Shown here: piece after piece, positions 56,603-64,000 of the stretch
How positions within the stretch are numbered: the first letter of the stretch is position 1
Layout: each line of letters opens with the position of its first letter
Source of the DNA: Geosiphon pyriformis
Lineage: Eukaryota > Glomeromycota > Glomeromycetes > Archaeosporales > Geosiphonaceae
NCBI GenBank assembly: GCA_016748015.1
Contig: JAAOMT010000387.1
Coordinates: 1 to 64,000 of the forward strand
Direction: 5' to 3'
Length of the DNA: 64,000 nucleotides
Position numbers and translations under genes: made by a program
Notes under the pieces: model-generated
Told to the model about the DNA's origin: nothing
The model's input: the letters and a program-made list of their open reading frames with translations, nothing else
Database searches by the model: none

Positions 56603-57252
56603 CCCTTCAAAACTATCAATTTGATAGAAAATTTTTTTAATTGCAATTAACTTATCATTATTTGTTTTTCTAGGCACAACAGACAATTCAATATCCAATA
56701 CAAACAATTTTACTGGCTCAAAGCTCCTTTTTTTCAGAACATGTGACTTGGTACTCAGCAGCTAATTGAAATCTCGAAACTTGGAAGACTAGAGCTCCAA
56801 AACTTCATTGATGTTACTCATATTATTGAAAGAAGGTTTCCTCAGCAGTTGTCCCAGAACATATGTTCTTGTCTATGTCTTTCTTGAAGTTGTATCATCC
56901 ACCATATCATCAGCTTCAAAATCATCAGAACTCACATAACTTATTTTTTCTGCCACTAAGTTGGCTATGTTTTCCAAGTTAGATACCCCACTAATATTAA
57001 TATCTTCATTTTCTACTTTGCTATTCCAAGACATCTTGCACTCCAAATCACCAGCTTGTAAAATGTTGCCAGGAACAGAACCAGTTAACAAATCCACCAC
57101 ACCACCAGGTATACCAGGATTCTTAGATTTCTTGTATGAAGGGTCATGAGAGTACATGCTCTTAATATGTGTTTTTTTTTATTATTAAACCAGGTCTCCA
57201 ACCCAGCCGAAACAGAACTAGAACTATCAGCAGAGAAGCTTACCAGTTCCAT
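56603..57252 (-). pseudogene. LINE 2 ORF1, N-terminal part
   Basis: Starts MELVSFSADSSSSVSAGLET at 57252. After a frame change near 57170, HDPSYKKSKNPGIPGGVVDL, KMSWNSKVENEDINISGVSN and DDFEADDMVDDTTSRKT lead to a TAG near 56873. Beyond the stop, TRTYVLGQLLRKPSFNNMSN and ELSVVPRKTNNDKLIAIKKI run to FYQIDSFEG at the element D insertion. The remaining ORF1 lies at 46567-45260. Acidic and Ser-rich; no domain recognised in this part. The 5' UTR is 57253-57384. Confidence 0.82.
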
Positions 57253-57384
57253 TACAACAAAAGAAAGAAAATTGAAAGAAATAATTAGAAAAAAAAACAA
57301 GGAGAGAAAGGAATAGGACTAATTAAAACTTCTATAAAATATTGTTCTTGTTGTGATTAAGGAATTGACAAAAGAAAGATTATT

Positions 57385-57393
57385 TTTGTTCTA
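57385..57393. repeat. Target-site duplication of LINE 2, right copy
   Basis: tttgttcta, matching 20031-20039. Confidence 0.75.
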
Positions 57394-57459
57394 ATTTTAT
57401 ATTATTTATTTATTTTTTATTAATAATTAAAATTTTAGTGTTTGTTTTGGCTTTCACAA

Positions 57460-57645
57460 ATCTTGTTTGTTTTTCTTAGGTGTAAGTAACTTAGTTTCAG
57501 TTTACATAGCTGCGTAGTGTTGTTTTGATTGGCCTGAATGACTGGTCATGTGTAGAAAGTACATGATTCACACCTAGTTTAGATCATTTCTTTGATGTAT
57601 AGCACTAGATAGTGTTTAGACCTCACTCGTAAAGCAATAAAAAAA
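57460..57645 (+). mobile_element. LINE 3' end fragment with poly(A)
   Basis: About 185 bases: the end of ORF2 (a decayed version of SVSVHI), the family 3' UTR (gactggtcatgtgtagaaag, agtgtttagacctcactcgt) and a poly(A) run at 57634-57644. Everything upstream is missing, so it is an extreme 5' truncation. Confidence 0.8.
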
Positions 57646-58860
57646 AAAATTTGTATTAATTATAATAATATTTTTAACCAAATTATTAACTATAAAATTG
57701 AATAATAAATTATTTTATATATGTATTATAATAGTTTTTGTATTATTAAAATAACAATAACAAAATTAATATTAATAGATAATTATAACTTAAATACCAA
57801 AATAATAAGTATTTAAATAATAAAAAACAAACACATTTTTAAACTAAGTCATAATATAATTATTTTAATAAAATTTTGCTTATAATATTAACAAAAATAA
57901 GATAAAAAAATAAAACAAAAAATACATAATAAAATTATAAATATATATAATAATTTGTAATTATATATATAATATTAATAAATTAAACAACTTTTTTTTA
58001 ATTTTGCATGTAATTTATTTATATTTTTTTTAGTTTATAAACAAAATTATAATATTATTATAAATGATTAATTATTATATTAATTTATAAATTAATACTA
58101 TTATATTATTAATTAATTTTAAAGATTTTAAACATATTTTTTTTTGTTATTATTATTATTATTATATATACATAAATCTTTACAATACAAAATTTCTAAA
58201 ATTTTTAATAATTTTTATATTTTTTTTAAATTATTATTAGAAATTTCTAATATTTCTAAAATTTTTAATATTTTTGCTAATTTTAAGAAAATTTCTGATA
58301 TTTTTAAAAATTTTGAAATTCTTACTAATATTTTTGAAATTTTTAGTATTATATATTCTAATATTTTTGAAATTTTTAGTATTATATATTCTAATAATTT
58401 ATGGTATATTATTAGTTAATTATATTATATTTGTTTTATTTTAATTATAAAACTTTATAATAAAATATTTTTGTTTTTTAGATAAAATTGTTTAAATAAA
58501 AACTGAATTTATATTTTAAATAAGATTATTAACAATAATAAATAAAATAAGAAACAAAAAAAAATACAAATGTTAATTAACAACTATAAAAAAATAAATA
58601 AATAATTTTTTTATTTAAAATATTTAAATAATATTACATATTTATTTTGTTTGGTTTTATTGTAATATGTTTTATATATTAAAAATAAAATATTACAAAA
58701 TATTTTTAATTTTTAAATATTTAAATTAATATTATTCTTTTAATTTTAATTTTTTTTATTAATTATATAAGAAAATTAAATTATTATTTAAAATAATATA
58801 ATTATAAATAGATTTTAAATTAATATATAATACATGTATTTTTTATATAAATTTAACACA
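57646..58860. other. AT-rich tract with a 33-bp tandem duplication, no gene seen
   Basis: A very AT-rich stretch. At 58327-58359 and 58360-58392 a 33-base unit (aatatttttgaaatttttag, then tattatatattct) is repeated twice. An open frame at 58144-58419 is low-complexity Ile/Phe/Asn and not credible. Confidence 0.6.
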
Positions 58861-58899
58861 AGTTCAATTTAAATTAAAATAACCAAAAAAATAATCAAA

Positions 58900-61085
58900 A
58901 ACTCTTTGTTTCCTTAATTTTATGACCACAACCAAAGTGAAGAATAAAAAAGCTGCACCGGATATCTGTTCTGAGATATCTAATAAAATTTCAACCAGAG
59001 AAGCTTTCTTTGTTATAGAAGCAACTAGGCAAAACGTTTTAGAAGTCTTCTCTTTATCCAGTAATTGTGATAAGCTGTTTTTGGTGGCCACTGAAGCAAC
59101 TTTCTCATCTTTGGCTGGTTTCTTACCAGTTAAAGTTCTCTCAAAGAGACACATTTGGGTTAGTCCTAGTGTTGTCTCCACCCCGACTAAGAGCCTAAAG
59201 TTTTTAATAACAGACTAGTAAATAAGCTAGTTTTCCCCTTTATAGATTCAACACCTAATGCTTTTAGCACCACTTCTTTAAAAAAAATGGTCAAAAAGAC
59301 CAAAAGCTCAGAAAAGTGGGGACAGTTGCTTGCCTCTGCTATTGTTACACCAAACCTCTTTGTAGTTTTCAATGAAATCTTAGATGAGATCTCCATAGTA
59401 TCATCTGATATGTCATCCAAGATGGGCCAAGATTAACCACTGGCTGTGTTGCCAAATCTGGTGTCTTCCAGCAGATCATCACCAGTTTTGGAAGCAAAAC
59501 AATCTCCTTCTGTTGAGTCATCTGTTCTTAAGAACTGGGCTAATCAAATGGAGACTGAATCATCTTCTCCTCTTGTTTTTGGTGCTACTTCTGGTGGTGC
59601 TTGGGAAACTATTACTAGTTATCAAAGATTTGCTGGATGGGTGGCCTCCATTCTAGTGTCTGATGCTACTTTTAAAATCAAATTGGCTCATGTTAAGACT
59701 GTTTTTCAATCTATACATGGTTTTTTGGGTGCTAAATCTGTTTCAAAAGACAATGTAAAGCTTTTTTGTGTGGAGTTTGCTTCTCAACAGTCTTTAGAAA
59801 CTGCATTTCTAGTTGAGCTTACAAGCTCTGTTCATTTGGCCACTCTCAAAATTGCCAAGTCTTTGGTGGTTTTTGAATCTGGTTCCTTTTCTGCTGCTGT
59901 TGCACTGCATGATGTACCTTTGGGTGTGTCAGCTGCTGATATTAAAATGGCTCTTGGTGTATTTGGTGAAGTTGCCCGTGTTGTACTGAAGCCTACTGGT
60001 GTTTGGCAGTACATGGTTGTTTACTTTAAGGAATTGGATACTGCTACTGCTGCTCTTAATCATTGGTCAATTCTGGTGGACAAAAATAGTATTAGGATTC
60101 TTTCAATTATTAATCAGAATAAGGCCATTCTGTTTCATGATAGATTCAAGGCCAAGTTGGTCAATCTTTCTTCTGGCTGCACAGTTTTTAAAATTAGTAA
60201 TATGATTTTTTGAGTTAGTGGGCAGATGTGCTTCATCTTTTGGTCTCTTGATTTTGGTCATTGTTTCTGGTTTGCTTTGGTTATATTTGTCTCTCAAGGT
60301 AATTTAGATTTTGCTGTGGTCAAGACTGGTACTCTAAGGAAATGCCGTATCTGGTAGAAAACTCCTGGCTGTTGGCACTGCTTTAGGTGTCAAAAAGTAG
60401 GCCATCTGGCTGTGAATTGCAAAGTTTCCCTGTCTCCCACTCCCAAGATTTCCAAGGTTTTCAAGTCTTATTTTGTGGGTTTTGCTTTATATACCAAAAC
60501 TGCTGCTCTTTTTGGTCTTTCTGAGTTTCCTTCTTTGGTGGCTCCTTTGGCTGCTTCTGCTGCTGATTCTGCTGTTGGTTTTAGATTGGACTCTTTGGAA
60601 AAGCAGATTTCAGATTTGGCTGTTCAAATTGAGAAAGATATCATTTCCATGAAAAGTGCTGCTATCAATTTTGCTAATCTCATGGTTGGAGTTTCTAAGG
60701 ACATTGCTTGTCTTAGATCTGAGGTTGACTTTAGTGGTATAGATTATGATGATATGTTGGCTGCTAAGCCTTCCTTTTTAAGTAAGAACACTATAGAGCA
60801 TATTATTGCTTTGTGATGAATGTCTAGTGCTGAGACCAAGAGCAATATTGAGTCTACTAGATTGTTTCTTAGTGAATTTATTTTTGACTCTAGGAATCTG
60901 AATGGTATCATTGAGAGAATTTGTGGGTTGGGGTTATTTTTACTTACTTTTGATTCAGCGTAGTGAGTCTTTGATTGGACTGAGTGTTTGATTACATGTA
61001 GAAAATATATGATTTATGTCTATAATGTAATTCCTTCTGTAATATCATAGTTTAGATAATATTTGGGTCTCACTCATTAAATAAT
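58900..61085 (+). mobile_element. ORF1-only LINE (non-autonomous), plus strand
   Basis: Contains a single ORF1-type gene (58922-60963) and then the LINE 3' UTR (gactgagtgtttgattacat, gtagaaaatatatgatttat, atttgggtctcactcatta) with an (ATA)n tail at 61077-61096 instead of poly(A). No endonuclease, RT or RNase H lies between. Its ORF1 is related to, but distinct from, ORF1 of LINE 2. The shared 3' UTR suggests mobilisation in trans. The 5' edge and target duplication were not resolved. Confidence 0.75.
58922..60963 (+). pseudogene. LINE ORF1 protein (about 680 codons): RRM-like, CCHC, coiled coil
   Basis: Starts MTTTKVKNKKAAPDICSEIS at 58922. A frameshift near 59215 leads to a second frame that is followed to 60963 with stops at 59434 (family Gln), 60211, 60355 (family Trp) and 60814-60819. 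The amino-terminal third is Ser/Lys-rich (KSSEKWGQLLASAIVTPN). The RRM-like block VALHDVPLGVSAADIKMALG with FGEVARVVLKPTGVWQYMVV lies at 59905-60080. The CCHC knuckle CFRCQKVGHLAVNC is at about 60379-60420. A helical region follows (LDSLEKQISDLAVQIEKDII), then LFLSEFIFDSRNLNGIIERI at the end. It would bind and package LINE RNA. Confidence 0.85.
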
Positions 61086-61096
61086 AATAATAATAA

Positions 61097-61942
61097 TTAT
61101 AATTATATTATATTAAATTTAATAAAAAAAACTTATTTTAAAAAAATATTTTGTATATATAAGCAATTAAAATACAACTATTTTAATTATTTTACTTATC
61201 TATTTAATAGTATTATTTGTATTTAACTTAATTTTAGAAGTTTAAAACTTTTAAAAAATTATTATATTTTTTTATTGATTTTATTATTAAGAATATTCAT
61301 ATATTATTTTTTAAGTTTATTATTTTTTTATATAATTTATTTATATATTTTTAAAAACAGCAATATTTTTTTAAATTTTAATATACTTTTTATTTAATTT
61401 AATATATAAAACAAAAAGAATATTAATTAATTTTATAACTAAATAAACCAAAATACTAATAAACTTAATAATAGACTTAATTATTAAAGTTAACTTAGTT
61501 AATTCAAATTTCAAAAAAACCAATTTAAAACCAATTACAAAATTAACAATAATAATAACAAAAATAACCAATAAAACAACAATAAAAAAATAAAAAAAAT
61601 AAAAGTTTTAACATAAAACTTAGCATTAATAAAATAAAACTCAAAATCTTGAAACCAATTACAAATCTAAATAAAAACTTTGGAAAATAAAAATAAAAAC
61701 ATCTTAATTTTATTTTGATTGTAATTATTAAAAAAAGATAATTAATTTTTTAATTTTTACAAAGCTATAATTGAATATATTACTAAAAATAATTCTTATT
61801 AAAATCAAAAATTCTACTTTGTATAATTATAAATTATGTATATATACAATAATTTTTAATCTTAATAAAACAATAATATTTAAATTTTAAATTTAAATTT
61901 TATTACATAGTTAATTTAACACAATCTTGTTTATTTTTATGG

Positions 61943-61944
<2 letters not shown>
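61097..61944. other. AT-rich tract, no gene seen
   Basis: About 850 bases of AT-rich sequence; the minus-strand open frame at 61371-61571 is Ile/Val/Leu-rich and low complexity, not credible as a gene. Confidence 0.5.

Positions 61945-62031
<87 letters not shown>
61945..62031 (-). repeat. Very long poly(A) tail of LINE 4 (87 bases, read as T)
   Basis: 47 T, a single A at 61992, then 39 T, immediately followed by the LINE 3' UTR. Confidence 0.9.
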
Positions 62032-62033
<2 letters not shown>

Positions 62034-62152
62034 TAGTTAACGAATGAAGTCCAAACGCTACCTACTACTATACATCAAAGAAATGATCTAAAGTAGACAC
62101 GAATCATGCATTTTCTACATGTGACCAGCCACTTAGGCCAGTCAGAATAACA

Positions 62153-64000
62153 CTATACAGCTATATGAACAGAAACTGAGTCACCAATACCAGAAAAAAA
62201 TAAGCAACACTTGTGATAACCAAAGCTAATACTGAAAGCTTCAACCACTCCCAGCAAATTGACCACACCAGCAGAAAACTTCAAAGACAAACCAGACAAT
62301 GAAATAGGAATCAAACTATCTAGAGGAATCAATCTGTTCTTCTCCATGTATGCACAATGTTTCACACAAACTAATCAAATATCATCCCTAAAAGTAAGAC
62401 CAAGAGAACACGCAAACTCAACAATCTTTAAACTAGCCACCTTTGGGTTATGGAAGACAAGTACAGCCTCATGAAACCAATTATTAAAAACAAAACCTTT
62501 ATAAAGAGTTGTTAACACTAAAGAACCAGAGACACAAGATGACAATAAATGCAACACATTCAACAAAGAATGAAACAATCCAGAAAGTGCCTTCCAAGAC
62601 TTCATGTGGGATTCTAATAACCAACGCCAAGCAGAATTATTGACTTCACAAGAAAACACATGATCTAACATCTCTATTTTACTGTAATACAAACATAAAA
62701 CACTAAGATAAGACCTATTATAAAGACACTTACGAACAGCCACAGACAGCTGATAATGTAAAGCCTTTATGAAATAAGTGTGCATATTAGCCAAGACTCC
62801 CTTCATGAAATAAGTGCACATATTAGCCAAGACTCTGCTGGTAAAACCAGCAGCCATATGCAAATCTGGATGCCATACCAATGAGAAGTGCGACCAATCA
62901 ATCTCAGAAACCAAATCACTTGCCAAAAACTTAACTCCTGAACTTATTTTCCAACATGCACGACTAATGGAGCAGAAAACATCTCAGACAAAACATCTAG
63001 AGTTACCAGAAATCACAACATCATTGGCCACTAAAAAGCACTTATCCAAGCAAGAAAGAAGAAACCAACTAGAAAGAGAATCAGAACCAGCAATCACATC
63101 AGTTTGCTTATTCCTTTCCACACCAGAATGACTTTTGACTTTATGCTAGCTAACCCTTAAATTCTTTTCATGAATTATGTTAACAATATGCCAATGCTCA
63201 ATCCAGCATTAACTGTAAAAATCAGGATGCAAAAGACCCAATTCCAACTTGCATGCATCCAAGACAAATTGACTATCTGAAAACAAGCAAACTGAACTAG
63301 AAGGGGGGACACATTCCAGGGCCAAAACAATGGCTTGTAGCTCAGCCAGAGTGGATGACATCACACCCGAAATGCCAACACCTAAACCCAGACCAATGTT
63401 CTCAAAAAAGGCAGCAGTGCCAGCTTTACAGCTGACTGTACCCAGATTTCTCAAAGATCCATCTGTGTAGACAAATAAACAACCAGTTTCAACATGTGAA
63501 AAATGATCACAAACAGACAAAAATTCACCAGAACCAAAAATATTCAAAGAACCAACATCATTCGAAACTGAAGAAAGAGCAAAAAAAGAAATCACACCAT
63601 TGAAAAATGCAGCAGAAAGCCTAAACCAATCAGAAATGGGGCCATAAAAGTCCAACCTCTTCTACTGCTTAAATACATACCAACTAAAAACAGAACCATG
63701 ATGATCATAAAGCTGATCAACAAAAGCTATACCATAATGCTGGAGAAATGGAAGAAACTTAAAAAATCTTGACTTGCTAAGAACAGCTGACATGGGCACT
63801 CCACCATTAAACCAAAATGCATTGGCTGAAGAGCCACCCAAAAACAAATTGCAATCAAAGAGTATGTGAACCAAGCCAGCCAGAAAGTTATTAGAAGCAC
63901 TGACACGAATACAAACTGGACAACTCAATGGGTAAACAGAATGCCAACACAAAACTTGTAAGTCATGAGATCTGTGAGAAAATAAGCAGCCCAAAATACC
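62153..64000 (-). pseudogene. LINE 4 ORF2: connection region, RNase H and zinc-finger tail
   Basis: From the right edge: LFSHRSHDLQVLCWHSVYPL and YGIAFVDQLYDHHGSVFSW, a stop at 63662, then FYGPISDWFRLSAAF. The RNase H (63655-63209) has FVYTDGSLRNLG, LAELQAIVLALECVPPSSS and CLFSDSQFVLDAC; stops follow at 63209 and at the Trp before HKVKSHSG (TAG), then NKQTDVIAG. The tail frame 62926-62375 has DLHMAAGFTSR, an internal 12-residue duplication, HYQLSVAVRK and a zinc signature reduced to CLYYSKIEMLDHVFSC (second Cys is Tyr). A last frame, 62365-62153, ends SGIGDSVSVHIAV. All four RNase H acidic residues remain. Confidence 0.88.
62766..62837. repeat. 36-bp tandem duplication inside LINE 4 ORF2
   Basis: tttatgaaataagtgtgcat(...)ctccc at 62766-62801 and ttcatgaaataagtgcacat(...)ctctg at 62802-62837 are near-identical neighbours. 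They encode ANMCTYFMKGVLANMHTYFIK, a duplicated VLAN.TYF block that other LINE copies have once. Confidence 0.9.

Larger units (their letters stand above)
20040..57384 (-). mobile_element. LINE 2: full-length non-LTR retrotransposon (about 6.9 kb) split by nested gypsy elements
   Basis: The minus-strand LINE begins at 57384 (5' UTR), has its first Met codon near 57252, and ends in a 14-base poly(T) at 20040-20053. It is broken by element D (46568-56598) inside ORF1 and by element A (20951-41346) inside ORF2. Removing those and their 4-bp duplications leaves about 6910 bases: ORF1 with an RRM-like region and a CCHC knuckle, then ORF2 with APE-type endonuclease, reverse transcriptase, RNase H and a zinc-finger tail. 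The 9-bp duplication tttgttcta at both ends shows a complete insertion. Numerous stops and D-to-N changes show that it is inactive. Family-level similarity to LINE 1 and LINE 4 in the window is high throughout their overlapping parts. Confidence 0.85.
61945..64000 (-). mobile_element. LINE 4: 3' part of a non-LTR retrotransposon, continues past the window
   Basis: Minus strand, from the poly(A) tail through the 3' UTR (62032-62150) into ORF2, still open at the right edge. Same family as LINE 2. The target duplication cannot be tested because the 5' end is outside the window. Confidence 0.88.

Noticed and set aside
58144-58419. 91-codon open frame
   Set aside because: Low-complexity Ile/Phe/Asn from AT-rich tandem repeats.
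61371-61571. 66-codon minus-strand open frame
   Set aside because: Ile/Val/Leu-rich low complexity in AT-rich sequence, no family resemblance.

Overview
The window looks like a piece of a fungal genome. It is very AT-rich, has no bacterial-style operons, and is packed with degenerate retrotransposons. The proteins that can be read match families I associate with arbuscular mycorrhizal fungi (Glomeromycotina, such as Rhizophagus, Gigaspora or Diversispora): long Sel1-repeat proteins, LINEs carrying an RRM/CCHC ORF1, APE-type endonuclease, reverse transcriptase and RNase H, and Ty3/gypsy elements with a pol of unusual content. The genus is an inference from protein style; no marker gene is present.

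Layout. 1-9600 holds 5'-truncated LINE pieces and an old gypsy element with two 5' ends facing each other (about 1550-8464), whose left LTR was later hit by a LINE (2005-3584). 9603-19330 is a host region: an intact 759-residue Sel1-repeat gene (15475-17754), a truncated and frameshifted paralogue (9603-10239), and duplicated 3' flanks. 20040-57384 is one 6.9-kb LINE (minus strand) blown up to 37 kb by insertions. Gypsy element A (20951-41346, minus) landed in its RNase H region, gypsy B (27648-38214, plus) landed in A's protease, a solo LTR (33267-34279) landed in B's reverse transcriptase, and gypsy D (46568-56598, minus) landed in the LINE's ORF1. Each gypsy-type insertion has recognisable 4-bp target duplications, and the host LINE has a 9-bp one. 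57460-64000 holds a LINE 3' end, an ORF1-only LINE (about 58900-61085) and the 3' part of a further LINE running off the right edge.

Most notable biology. The three gypsy elements A, B and D share the order gag(CCHC) - protease - Cys-rich cassette - trimeric-type dUTPase - reverse transcriptase - RNase H - integrase(HHCC, DDE, GPF/Y-like) - a third ORF of about 220 codons ending at the polypurine tract. The dUTPase in pol, the Cys-rich cassette and the terminal ORF3 are the most interesting features. All copies carry stops and lost catalytic residues, mostly explained by C-to-T changes on one strand or the other, so none here is autonomous.

The only gene that looks intact and host-encoded is the Sel1-repeat gene. 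All domain names rest on motif recognition by eye; no search or alignment program was run. Domain edges are approximate to tens of bases unless an LTR or TSD boundary is given.
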